The notes under the pieces: generated by a model | What the model was told of the DNA's origin: nothing | What the model saw: only the letters and a program-made list of their open reading frames with translations | Databases searched by the model: none | Origin: Thiomicrorhabdus sp. | GTDB taxonomy: Bacteria; Pseudomonadota; Gammaproteobacteria; Thiomicrospirales; Thiomicrospiraceae | DNA: 64,000 bases | NCBI GenBank assembly: GCA_015487495.1 | Contig: WFPP01000067.1 | Coordinates: forward strand, 1-64,000 | Reading direction: 5' to 3' | Translations under genes and position numbers: made by a program | Shown: positions 53,652 to 63,203 of the stretch, in pieces | How positions within the stretch are numbered: position 1 is the stretch's first letter | Layout: the number at the start of each line of letters is the position of its first letter

Positions 53652-53693
53652 CGCCCATTTTTTCTGAAAGGAGCGCTTTCCTAAGTTTTTATT

Positions 53694-53717
53694 AAAGCCG
53701 CCTTTAGGCGGCTTTTT
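53694..53717. terminator. Hairpin terminator between truD and the convergent chemoreceptor gene
   Basis: AAAGCCGCC-TTTA-GGCGGCTTTTT. Confidence 0.85.
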
Positions 53718-53723
53718 GATTGG

Positions 53724-56495
53724 TTAAAAATCAGTCCATTCGTCATCAGAGTTTACACTGGGTTGTGCGGGTGCTGGGGTTTGTAATGCAGCTGGTTTGG
53801 TTTCTTTTTTTACATAGGTTTTAATTGGTTCGTCGATGGTCTCATGAACCGCTGGAATAGAAGGGCTTGCAATGGTTGCCGGTTGAGCAGTTGCTTGAGT
53901 CATATTGTGATTTATTGAAGAGGCGGTGATTTCGTTTTCAAGCTGGGTAATAAGCTCAATGACTTTTTCGGATTGCTGGGTTAGTTCTTCAATGGCTGTG
54001 TTGGCAGCGCCGGTATCATTATTGTGCTTAAGGTTAATGATGGTTTCTATTTGAGCGTGTAGCGCACTGTGTTTTTGGTTTAGTGCTTGAAAGGTCGTGG
54101 AATCTGAAAAGGCTTGTCCTTCATTATTAATCCATTGTCCCAGTGCACAGAGCGTTGGGTCTTTGGCTTTATTTGGATCAAAATCCACTTCAATGTCATT
54201 AACGTAAGCGCGTGCTTTAACGCGCCATTGTCTGTGCGCACGGCGTGCCCCTTCAAAATCAAAGAGGTTGGAGCCTTGGTGCATTGAAGCGCCAGAATCA
54301 TTAATGGTAAATTGGGAAATATTGGTTTGCATTCGTTTGGAAATATCGCCCAGTTCTTCTGAGGTTGCGGCGGTCTCTTCTACCAAGGCTGCATTTTGTT
54401 GTACTGCGGTATCAATGTTGGTAATGGAGGAATTAACCAGGCTAACGCCTTCACTCTGTTCGTTACTGGAGGCAGCAATTTCTTCGATAATTTGATTGAC
54501 ATTTGAAATGGAATCAACGATTTCATTTAAAACATCGCCAGAGCCTTTAACATGGATGGTTCCTTCAGAGACTTTTTTAACTGTATCTTCAATTAAGTTA
54601 CGAATGTCTTTTGCCGCTTCAGAAGATTTGCCTGCCAAGTTACGTACTTCGCCTGCTACAACAGCAAACCCACGACCGTGTTCTCCCGCACGTGCGGCCT
54701 CAACCGCCGCATTGAGTGCCAATAAGTTGGTTTGGAAGGCAATGCTGTCAATAAGGCCGATAATGTCATTGATTTTTTGACTGGATTCATTGATTTGTTC
54801 CATCGCATTAATGGCACGGTGCATGACTTCCACTCCTGAGCTTGCTTGCTGTGCTGTGGTTTGAGTGACATTCGATGCTTCACGAGAGTTGTCGGCATTT
54901 TGTTTAACCGCAGCGGTCATTTCTTCCATGCTGGAAGCGGTTTCTTCTAAAGAGGCCGCTTGATTTTGGGTTCGGTTATTTAAATCAATACTGCCTTGGT
55001 AAATTTGTTCCGCCCCATTACTTACTGCTGTAGTTGCCTCTTTGGTTTGGGCTATCATCGAATTTAAGCTGTCAACGGCTACATTTAAACTGTCTTGAAG
55101 AACGGCAAAGAGTCCAGAATATTGGCCTTCTATGTGTTTGGTTAAATTTCCTTCAGACAGTGAAACGGCAATTTTAACCGTTTCATTAATGGGTCTTTCA
55201 ATGGCTGAAATAAGGTCATTAATGGATTGGCTCAGTTCTTTGGCTACACCGTCTACACGACTTAAATCAATACGGCTATCGAGACGCCCTGATTTTGCTT
55301 CCTGAATGGCAGTGTTTACTTCTTGCAGTAATTGAACTTCAGCGGTTTTATCACGCCATTCGGCAATGGTGGCCGTGCGAATGCCTGCGCGGTTAAAGAC
55401 GGGAATAATGTACAGTTCTAAGTGAACCTCTCCTATGTCCACTTTTCCTAAATAAGGTTGTGTGAGGGAGGCTAAAATGTCACGTTGATGAGAAGGATCT
55501 TTGTGGAATAGATCAATGTTCTGTCCAATCAGGTTTTGCACTTTAAATTCTGGCAAGACGGTTTGCAAAACGGCTTCTTTTTCGTTTAAGAAAGTGACCA
55601 TATCATTGTTCATATAAGTGATATTAAGATTGGCATCGGTAATCATGATGTTCGTGGAGACTTGATCCATTGCGGTTTGCAATAGCTGTGCCTGGTCGAG
55701 TTGATAGGCCGATTCTTCAATTTGTTCACGGGCCGCCAGGTAGACCGAACGGATTGCGGTTTTCATTTTGCCCAGAGGGGTTTTGGGGTCAAACCATTGG
55801 TTGCTTAAGTGTTCACATGAGGCAATGGTGAGTAAGTCTTTTTTAGCATCCTGATAGGTACGTTGTAGCTTTAAACCATACAAAAAAGGAGGCACCAACC
55901 CTAATACAATAATGCCTAACAGTGTGGGTATGCCGTGTCCGTCGGCAATGGCGTATACAGAGAGAGGTGTCATGTAGAGTAAAAACATAAGGAGGGGTAA
56001 TTGGAATTGAGGGCTCAATTTGGAAAAGAAATTGAGTTTATTCCAGTCAATGCCATAAAAAATACGTGCAGATCGAATTTTTGCTTTACCAGCACTAATG
56101 TCTTTGTAGGCTTGGGTTGCGGCTTGCTTTTCGGCTGCTGTGGCAGAGGTTCGAACAGACATGTAACCACTGATTTTTCCATTGGTATAGATGGGGGTCG
56201 CATTGGCACGAACCCAATAAAATCCACCATCTTCTCGGCGATTTTTAACAATTTGAGACCAGGTTTCTCCCTGTCTTAAGGCGTGCCACAAATCGGCAAA
56301 GACAGCCGGGGGGACATCAGGATGACGAATGATGTTGTGAGGTTGTCCAATCAGTTGGTCTCGCGAGTAACCGCTGGCGGCTTCAAAGGCATCGTTACAT
56401 TCAATGATATTACCAACAAGGTCGGTTTTAGAAACAAGTGTTAACCCTTCTGGAATGACATATTCTTCATTGGTAACTGGTTGGTTATTTCGCAT
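53724..56495 (-). CDS. Methyl-accepting chemotaxis protein with Aer-like PAS and C-terminal CZB (zinc-binding) domain
   Basis: PAS (IIECNDAFEAASGYSRDQLIGQPHNIIRHPDVPPAVF), MCP hairpin IIGLIDSIAFQTNLLALNAAVEAARAGEHGRGFAVVAGEVRNLA, CZB-like HRQWRVKARAYV...CALGQWIN. Confidence 0.94.
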   Translation of the reverse strand: MRNNQPVTNEEYVIPEGLTLVSKTDLVGNIIECNDAFEAASGYSRDQLIGQPHNIIRHPDVPPAVFADLWHALRQGETWSQIVKNRREDGGFYWVRANATPIYTNGKISGYMSVRTSATAAEKQAATQAYKDISAGKAKIRSARIFYGIDWNKLNFFSKLSPQFQLPLLMFLLYMTPLSVYAIADGHGIPTLLGIIVLGLVPPFLYGLKLQRTYQDAKKDLLTIASCEHLSNQWFDPKTPLGKMKTAIRSVYLAAREQIEESAYQLDQAQLLQTAMDQVSTNIMITDANLNITYMNNDMVTFLNEKEAVLQTVLPEFKVQNLIGQNIDLFHKDPSHQRDILASLTQPYLGKVDIGEVHLELYIIPVFNRAGIRTATIAEWRDKTAEVQLLQEVNTAIQEAKSGRLDSRIDLSRVDGVAKELSQSINDLISAIERPINETVKIAVSLSEGNLTKHIEGQYSGLFAVLQDSLNVAVDSLNSMIAQTKEATTAVSNGAEQIYQGSIDLNNRTQNQAASLEETASSMEEMTAAVKQNADNSREASNVTQTTAQQASSGVEVMHRAINAMEQINESSQKINDIIGLIDSIAFQTNLLALNAAVEAARAGEHGRGFAVVAGEVRNLAGKSSEAAKDIRNLIEDTVKKVSEGTIHVKGSGDVLNEIVDSISNVNQIIEEIAASSNEQSEGVSLVNSSITNIDTAVQQNAALVEETAATSEELGDISKRMQTNISQFTINDSGASMHQGSNLFDFEGARRAHRQWRVKARAYVNDIEVDFDPNKAKDPTLCALGQWINNEGQAFSDSTTFQALNQKHSALHAQIETIINLKHNNDTGAANTAIEELTQQSEKVIELITQLENEITASSINHNMTQATAQPATIASPSIPAVHETIDEPIKTYVKKETKPAALQTPAPAQPSVNSDDEWTDF

Positions 56496-56617
56496 GTTTT
56501 TAACTCCTGTCTAACATCTGGCAAGGTTCTAAAGGAAGCGTTAGTGTGTGTTTTTACCCGAGTCGTTTTTATCCTGATTAAGGGTATCACCATTCTATGG
56601 CAAATCAGGAACGGTTT

Positions 56618-56744
56618 CTAGGGAAGTTCCGCAGAATCTCAAGCGATTTAATCAGTGCATTCTTAAATATATTCAATATTCGCCTCAAATAATCAAAAAA
56701 TGGTTTTCTTTCGTAATGATTTCTTAAGTTCGACAGGCTCCTAG
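56618..56744 (+). repeat. Mosaic MITE-like repeat, copy A4 (B-type left portion, A-type right portion)
   Basis: CTAG at both ends; left CGCAGAATCTCAAGCGATTTAATCAGTGCATTCTTAAA resembles 1031-1066; right ATATTCAATATTCGCCTCAAATAATC...TAAGTTCGACAGGCTCCTAG resembles family A. Confidence 0.75.
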
Positions 56745-56921
56745 TATAAACCGATAAACGTTCTTTTTTTAGGGAAAAAATTTGGGGGGCAATTAATTCA
56801 TTCATTGCATTCGAGTGTTTGCATTCAATTTGGTATTTCTACCTGAAGGATGGGGGGATTCAATTGAAATTTAATAGGGGCTAGGGTAGAGTGGAGTTTT
56901 TTAAAGCGTTAGGTTACTTTC

Positions 56922-59900
56922 TTGAATCAATATAGTAAATCTCAAGGGTCTTTTTTTAAAAATAGATTATCTATGAACTCTTTGTGGGCCTTGTTTTGGC
57001 TGTTTACGTTGTGTTTGGCGTTATTTTTATATTTATTTACGAACTATTTGATTAAACAGCATCATGAGCAGGTTACCTCTGGCGCAACCATTTCGGCGAA
57101 AGGGTTGGCCAATGTTATGGGTGAAAAAATTGATCAACAACGTTTAATGGTTAAGGCATTGGTTTTGCATAACAGTGAGCGTATTTATGAGCTTTCTCAA
57201 GGTGCGGGTTATCCTTTTGACTTGTTTGAGTTATTGGAAAATGTTAAGGAGCTTTTGCCGGAGGCGACTCAGTTGGCTATTTTGGATGCGAAAGGTCAGG
57301 CTGTGGTTGGCAGTGAAGGGGTGCATATTGGTGCGACTTGCCAGACAAAAATAAAATACAGCTTGGAACACTCTCCTTTAAAGGTCTCTTTTTTGGGGCC
57401 TCACAACTCTCCAAATGGTCAGTTACACTATGATGTGGTGTACCCCTTAAAAAGGGGAGAGGTGTCTGCTACGCTTTTTTTGAGCTTTGATTTTGATGAA
57501 TTCAAAGAACTAATTGTGAATTTTAATTCGGAATTATTTGAGTTTGTGTTGGTTAATTCAGGAAAGGTTCCCAAAGTAATTGTTTCTGAAAATACGGAGG
57601 GAGCGCGCAGTGACGGCAGGGTGCTTGAACAAGACCTTATTGAGCAGTCATTGGTGTCGATCCCTGTTTTAGACGGTCAGTGGTTGTTATTAGGGTTGCC
57701 TCAAAAAAATGTGTTTGATGGGTATATTCAACGAGCTTGTATTATCGCCTCGGCTACGTTTGTGGCCTTTTTTGTTTTGATGTGGCTGTTATTACGTTAT
57801 CTGAATAATGTAGAGCAAGCACGTAAGCGTTTAGAAAATAATTCCGTTCAAGATGCCTTGTTTAATGTAGGGCCAACGGTGTTGTTTCAGAAAAAGGCCG
57901 ACAGTAATATGGGGGTTGAATATGTCTCCCCAAATGTCTCTTCTTTATTGGGGTGCAATGCTCAGGATGTCTTAAACCGTTCTTCTTTTGTTGAGCTAAT
58001 TTTGTTGGAAGATGTCGCGGCGGTTCGGGTGGCGATATTAAATGCCTTTACGCACCATGAACAAGAGATTCGCTTAGAGTACCGAATTAAGTCCACTGAG
58101 TATCAGGGGCACTGCTGGGTTTATGATTTAACTCGTATTGTGTATGACGAGAGTGGAAAGCCGGTTTGGTTGCAAAGTTATGTGACGTCGATTCATGCTC
58201 AGAAAATGGCAGAGCAGCGTGCCAATCGTTTAATTGAAAATGCCCCGAATGCGATGGCAACGACGGATCGGTACGGGGTGGTTTTTCGGGTTAATCAGGC
58301 TTTTGAAAAAATGTTTGGTTATGAACGAAATGATTTGGTTGGCATGTCATTAGAGTTGTGTATTTATGAAACCAGCCAAGGCATTTGGCGAGAGCATATT
58401 CATAAATTGTTAAATGAGGAAGAGTGCGATTCTATTTTAATGGGAGCAGAGGCTTCGGTAGAAGGCATTAATAGCGAAGGTAAAACCTTTCCGGTTGAAG
58501 TGGGTTGTAGCCGTGTGGACACACTGGAGGGATTTCAGTTGGTGTACATGATTCGGGATGTTTCGATACAGATTGGTGCTCAAAAGCAAATGCAAATTGC
58601 CAAAGAACGTGCAGAGGCGTTGGCCTTGGCTCGAAGCCGTTTTGTGGCAACCATGAGTCATGAAATCAGAACGCCTTTAAATGGCGTGCTTGGGATGGCC
58701 AATTTATTAATGAATACGCCTTTAAATCCAATACAAACGAAGTATTTAAAAGCCATTGAACAAAGTGGGGATGCTTTGTTAAAGGTGGTGAACAGTATTT
58801 TGGATTTTGCCAAACTGGATGAAGGCGGGGTTCGTTTAGAGTCCAAAGCGTTTGATTTAAATAAAGTGGTGCGAGAGACCATACAAATTTTACAACTACA
58901 GGCACAAGAGTCCGAAGTGGACCTCTTTTCTGAAAGCAATTTGCCTGAGACGGTGCAATTAATTGGAGATGCTGGACGTGTTCAGCAGATATTAATTAAT
59001 TTATTAAGTAATGCCATTAAGTTTTCACCACAAGGGCGAGTAGAAATCATAGTAAAAGCGCAATTGGATGCGAAGGCATCTGATCCATTAATGCAAGTTT
59101 TGATTGAAGTAAAAGATAATGGTGTGGGTATTGCAAAGAGGTACTTGGGACAGCTGTTTGATTCTTTCACTCAGGCAGATGATTCCACAACTCGGGAGTT
59201 CGGTGGCACGGGGCTTGGATTAACAATATCAAAACAGCTTGTGGAATTGATGCAGGGAGAAATAGGGGTGGTGTCTGAAGAGGGAATGGGCAGTTTATTT
59301 TGGGTTAATATTCCTTTCTCTTTTGTGAACTCTCCCTCGTTACTTAAAACACTGGATGAACTGAATAAAAGTAAACCGCTTGCTTTGCCTGTTTTAAACA
59401 ATTCGAAGGAAGAAATAGAGCGTTCTTTTTCAGATTCCATCGTTTCAGAAGAAGCGTTAACAAAAGCCATTTCTTCTAATCGGGTACTTGAAAATAAAAC
59501 CGTTTTATTGATTGAAGATAATGAAACCAACCAAGAAATTGTTTTAGCCTTTTTACAGCGGTTAGGTGCGGGAGTGGACATCGCTAAAAATGGATTGGAG
59601 GGGCTTTCATTTTGGCGAATGGATACGGATAAATACGATTTGATTTTGATGGATTGCCAAATGCCTGTTATGGATGGTTATGAAGCCACGATTTTAATTC
59701 GCAAAGAAGAAGCTTCTTCTTTTTCTAAAACCGCTGTTCCGATTATTGCATTGACAGCTAATGCGATGCCTGAAGATCGGGAGCGCTGTTTTTCGGTTGG
59801 AATGAATGATTACATTACCAAGCCTATTGATATTGAACTGTTTAACCAAATATTAATTAAGTGGCTTGTTCCGAATCGTGCTTCTTCTGATACGAAATAG
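56922..59900 (+). CDS. Hybrid sensor histidine kinase/response regulator
   Basis: SHEIRTPLNGVLGMANLL H-box, ATPase motifs IKDNGVGIAK-like and FGGTGLGLTISKQLVELM, receiver LILMDCQMPVMDGYEAT. Confidence 0.96.
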   Translation: MNQYSKSQGSFFKNRLSMNSLWALFWLFTLCLALFLYLFTNYLIKQHHEQVTSGATISAKGLANVMGEKIDQQRLMVKALVLHNSERIYELSQGAGYPFDLFELLENVKELLPEATQLAILDAKGQAVVGSEGVHIGATCQTKIKYSLEHSPLKVSFLGPHNSPNGQLHYDVVYPLKRGEVSATLFLSFDFDEFKELIVNFNSELFEFVLVNSGKVPKVIVSENTEGARSDGRVLEQDLIEQSLVSIPVLDGQWLLLGLPQKNVFDGYIQRACIIASATFVAFFVLMWLLLRYLNNVEQARKRLENNSVQDALFNVGPTVLFQKKADSNMGVEYVSPNVSSLLGCNAQDVLNRSSFVELILLEDVAAVRVAILNAFTHHEQEIRLEYRIKSTEYQGHCWVYDLTRIVYDESGKPVWLQSYVTSIHAQKMAEQRANRLIENAPNAMATTDRYGVVFRVNQAFEKMFGYERNDLVGMSLELCIYETSQGIWREHIHKLLNEEECDSILMGAEASVEGINSEGKTFPVEVGCSRVDTLEGFQLVYMIRDVSIQIGAQKQMQIAKERAEALALARSRFVATMSHEIRTPLNGVLGMANLLMNTPLNPIQTKYLKAIEQSGDALLKVVNSILDFAKLDEGGVRLESKAFDLNKVVRETIQILQLQAQESEVDLFSESNLPETVQLIGDAGRVQQILINLLSNAIKFSPQGRVEIIVKAQLDAKASDPLMQVLIEVKDNGVGIAKRYLGQLFDSFTQADDSTTREFGGTGLGLTISKQLVELMQGEIGVVSEEGMGSLFWVNIPFSFVNSPSLLKTLDELNKSKPLALPVLNNSKEEIERSFSDSIVSEEALTKAISSNRVLENKTVLLIEDNETNQEIVLAFLQRLGAGVDIAKNGLEGLSFWRMDTDKYDLILMDCQMPVMDGYEATILIRKEEASSFSKTAVPIIALTANAMPEDRERCFSVGMNDYITKPIDIELFNQILIKWLVPNRASSDTK

Positions 59901-59909
59901 AGTGGTGTT

Positions 59910-60548
59910 ATGACTCAAAAAATGGCGGGTTGTCAATTATTTCCCCCCCCCTGTGACCAACCTCCCAGTCTTGAAACCTGTTCAGCAGTCATTTTGGCGG
60001 GGGGACAGGGCTCCCGCGTTGGATTTCGTCAAAAGGCCCTTTTAATGTATCGTGGCGCGCCTTTATTATCTGCTGTGTTACAGCGGTTAACCCCTCAAAA
60101 ATTACCGGTTTGGATTAATGCAAATGCCGAGCAATCGGTGTATCAATCGTATGGTTATGCGGTGTTTTCAGATGAATATAAAGGTTTTTTAGGGCCTTTG
60201 GCGGGTATGCAAGCGGCTTGGCAGAATGTGGCATCAGACTGGATTGTTTTTATGCCGTGTGACAACCCAGCGCTTCCTGATACTTTGGTTGAGCGTTTGA
60301 TGCAGGCTTATATTCAACGCCCTGCGCCATTAGTGGTCGCACATGATGGTGAGCGTATTCAGCCTTTGTATTTATTAATGCATCGTTGCATGGCACCGAT
60401 TTTAGCACAAGCCATTGAGCGATCGCATTTAAGTGTCTTGCGTTGGATTTATGAAAATGAACACTCTGTTGCAGATTTTTCAGCAGAACGTTTTAACTGT
60501 TTTGAGAACTTAAATACATTGAGTTCGATTGAGTCCACTTCGTTCTGA
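59910..60548 (+). CDS. mobA: Molybdenum cofactor guanylyltransferase
   Basis: SAVILAGGQGSRVGFRQKALLMYRGAPLL...FMPCDNPALPDTLVERL. Confidence 0.92.
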   Translation: MTQKMAGCQLFPPPCDQPPSLETCSAVILAGGQGSRVGFRQKALLMYRGAPLLSAVLQRLTPQKLPVWINANAEQSVYQSYGYAVFSDEYKGFLGPLAGMQAAWQNVASDWIVFMPCDNPALPDTLVERLMQAYIQRPAPLVVAHDGERIQPLYLLMHRCMAPILAQAIERSHLSVLRWIYENEHSVADFSAERFNCFENLNTLSSIESTSF

Positions 60549-60633
60549 AAGGGGGGGACGTTGGTGTTACTTAAATCCTGTTACTCAAGTCCTTATACTG
60601 CTTTCACATTTTTATGTCAGCACTTCTTTAATG

Positions 60634-61089
60634 TTATTTTTGATACAGTGTTTCTGGATTAATGATGGGGTTGGTGGTAATTTTAACTTTATTGTCGTCT
60701 ACTGTGCTGTAAAAACAGCTACGCCGGCCAGTATGGCAGGCAGGGCCTGTTTGATCAACTTGCAATAAAATGGTGTCTCCATCACAGTCAAAGGTGAGTG
60801 ATTTCAGTTGTTGTACTTGTCCAGACTCTTCGCCTTTACGCCAATAATTTTGGCGTGAACGTGACCAGTAGCAAACGCGTCCAGTGGTCAATGTTTCTTC
60901 TAAAGCGGCTTGGTTCATCCAGGCCATCATTAACACTTCTTTGGTATCAAATTGTTGTGCGATGGCGGGAATTAATCCGTTGTCATCAAATTTAATACAG
61001 GATTTGAGCGGTTGCCAGTCAAACTGTTCACCTTGAGAAGCTTTTTCAAGTTGCTTGAAAGAGGGGGGGGGAATTTTTTGAGACATCAT
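60634..61089 (-). CDS. hisI: Phosphoribosyl-AMP cyclohydrolase
   Basis: VLMMAWMNQAALEETLTTGRVCYWSRSRQNYWRKGEESGQVQQL...DCDGDTILLQVDQTGPACHTGRRSCFY. Confidence 0.97.
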   Translation of the reverse strand: MMSQKIPPPSFKQLEKASQGEQFDWQPLKSCIKFDDNGLIPAIAQQFDTKEVLMMAWMNQAALEETLTTGRVCYWSRSRQNYWRKGEESGQVQQLKSLTFDCDGDTILLQVDQTGPACHTGRRSCFYSTVDDNKVKITTNPIINPETLYQK

Positions 61090-61100
61090 GATTTTTTCTT

Positions 61101-62177
61101 TTACTTACGTTTTGCGTTGGCAAAAGCGGCTGCAAAGGGGTTATTGGTAATGGTATCGGTTGCTTTTTTTATCTTTTTTTGCTGGACTTGAGACTTGCGC
61201 CCTTTTTCCAGTAAGCCTTTAAACAGTTCGGCGGTGGCACGAGCATCGGCCAGTGCATCATGGGCATCTCCTGGAAAGGGTTTGTTTAATACTTTTTCGT
61301 AGGAGGCAGTGAGTTTGGGGGTTTTATAAAACCAGTACATTTTTTCACTTTGCCAGCGCAATGCACCAATTAAATCTTTACTAAGTTCTGCAACGTCAAG
61401 CCAGTCGTTATAGTCTAATTCAAAGGGCAATAGTTTCTTTTCGGCACTTTTTTCGAGGTACATGTAATCACTTTCTGTGCTGTAAGCCAAAACCACATCG
61501 GCCTCTTTTAGGGTGTTGTGAATGGTTTCCCATGCTTCTGGCAATGTGGGCTGTCCATCAACCATTTCAGTGGTGATATTGTGCTTTTCATTCTCAGGAA
61601 TATCGTATCCGGGATTAATGAGCTGGTTAAACAGTTCTTTACCGTCAAGATTACAAGCAGAAACTTGAATAATATCAGCTTCTGGGTGGGTTGAAACATG
61701 GGTGGCTTCAATATCAATACAGACTATTTTTTGGTTTTTAAGGGTTTCAGAGTGTTGCTTGAGTTTATATAGGGCGTCATTACGGCGCTCTTGAATTAAG
61801 TCAATGACCTCTGAACGACAAAATTCTTTGAGTAAGGCTTCTATTTTTTTGCGTAAACGGGGTAATGATTTGGTGAGTGCAGTTTTAATGGCCTCTTCTT
61901 CTGAGCATTTTTCAATGAAAGTTGGCAGATCGATTGAGGTTTCCCCTACCACAAGTTGGTTAAGCAGTTCATCGGTTAGTTTTTGCACATTAAAATCAAA
62001 TTTTTCTAAGGGAGGAATCACAATTTTGGCATTTAAGAGTGAGCGTTCCCCTTTTGCAGGAGAGGCCATGATTTCAACCCCTTTGATATTTAATCCATCT
62101 GATGCCGCGACGGCGACCAGATATTCTTTTAAAGGTTGGTTTCGTTTGTCAATTAGGATTAACTGTGCATTGCTCAT
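61101..62177 (-). CDS. DnaQ-like 3'-5' exonuclease domain protein with an extra N-terminal region
   Basis: KIVCIDIEATHVSTHPEADIIQVSACNLDG (ExoI), VLAYSTESDYMYLEK, HDALADARATAELF (ExoIII). Confidence 0.85.
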   Translation of the reverse strand: MSNAQLILIDKRNQPLKEYLVAVAASDGLNIKGVEIMASPAKGERSLLNAKIVIPPLEKFDFNVQKLTDELLNQLVVGETSIDLPTFIEKCSEEEAIKTALTKSLPRLRKKIEALLKEFCRSEVIDLIQERRNDALYKLKQHSETLKNQKIVCIDIEATHVSTHPEADIIQVSACNLDGKELFNQLINPGYDIPENEKHNITTEMVDGQPTLPEAWETIHNTLKEADVVLAYSTESDYMYLEKSAEKKLLPFELDYNDWLDVAELSKDLIGALRWQSEKMYWFYKTPKLTASYEKVLNKPFPGDAHDALADARATAELFKGLLEKGRKSQVQQKKIKKATDTITNNPFAAAFANAKRK

Positions 62178-62285
62178 AGGATTTGTATTTTTGGTTTGCT
62201 GTTAGAAAGACACTATTCTAACAGCAACTGAAACACTGAGTGTGATTACCTCATTGAATACTGTTCCTGAACAGTGTAATTAAGA

Positions 62286-62858
62286 TTAAACTTTAGTCGC
62301 CATTTTTTGAATGCTTTGAACGTAAGCATTGACCAATTGGGCTCGGTGTGTTTGTGCCACTTCCAAATCGCTGTTGTTATCGATAAAAAAGGGTTCGGCA
62401 ATAAGGCAGGGGGCTTGAGTTTCCTTAAGTAAATAGCCTCCACGATCTTCACTGGTCTTGGCTTTGATACCACGTTTGGTTAACCCAAGTGCATCTATAA
62501 AAGCGGTATTCAGTATTTTGGCCAGTTTTTTTCCTTTTTTGGAGCGGTGATAAAACAACACTTCTGTGCCCGTGGCTTGAGTGTTAAACGCGTTGCAGTG
62601 CATGCAGATAATAAAATCTGGGTTGAGTGTGTTAATGTCATCTGGCAAGGTGCTGTAAGTACGACGATAGATTTTTTGAATTCGTACATCCGTTTGATTT
62701 TGCAATGCGGATTCAATCTCAAGAGCAAGTTGTTCGTTATAGCTAAACTCGGTTAGGCCTTGAGAAAGATTGACAGCGCCTGGTGAGGTTTTTTTATGTC
62801 CAATAACCAAAGCACATAATTTGGTTTTTTTGTTTTTTTTCTTGTTTTTTTTAGCCAT
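62286..62858 (-). CDS. N-acetylmuramoyl-L-alanine amidase (amidase_3-like)
   Basis: LVIGHKKTSPGAVNLSQGLTEFSYNEQLALEIESAL...DFIICMHCNAFNTQATGTEVLFYHRSKKGKKLA...CLIAEPFFIDN. Confidence 0.85.
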   Translation of the reverse strand: MAKKNKKKNKKTKLCALVIGHKKTSPGAVNLSQGLTEFSYNEQLALEIESALQNQTDVRIQKIYRRTYSTLPDDINTLNPDFIICMHCNAFNTQATGTEVLFYHRSKKGKKLAKILNTAFIDALGLTKRGIKAKTSEDRGGYLLKETQAPCLIAEPFFIDNNSDLEVAQTHRAQLVNAYVQSIQKMATKV

Positions 62859-62892
62859 GAAGCGTTCCTTTTGAGGTTTTTTTAAATATTAA

Positions 62893-63058
62893 CTAGGAGT
62901 CTGTTGGATTTAGGATGAATCTACTGTGAAAAAGCCATTTCGGCCCATTTTTCCAATCAATTTCGTTAAATATACTCAATATTCGCCTCAAATGATCGAA
63001 AAAATGGTCTCAAAATGGCTTTCTCTCGTGACGATCACCTAAGTCCGACAGGCTCCTG
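62893..63058 (+). repeat. Family A MITE-like repeat, complete copy A3 (~166 bp)
   Basis: CTAGGAGTCTGTTGGATTTAGG ... CCTAAGTCCGACAGGCTCCTGG; near-identical to A2 except a short internal duplication (CAAAATGG). Confidence 0.9.
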
Positions 63059-63203
63059 GAGAGGGTATTTAATTGTATCATGTAAGTGTTTTTCGCGCGA
63101 AGTATGCGTATTTTTTGTTGTTTGTGGGTGTTTGAGCAGGGAGGAGTTCTTTAAGTTTTTTTAAACAGGATACGTTTTTGTGAAACTTTGGTTCTTTAAA
63201 GCC

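Noticed and set aside
62286-62858. Amidase as a prophage endolysin remnant
   Set aside because: No phage structural, integrase or holin genes nearby; a housekeeping or envelope role is equally likely.
47453-63058. Direct copies of family A as boundaries of a 15-kb composite transposon
   Set aside because: The genes between them (rep, truD, mobA, hisI, etc.) are ordinary core genes and no transposase is present; dispersed MITE copies are simpler.
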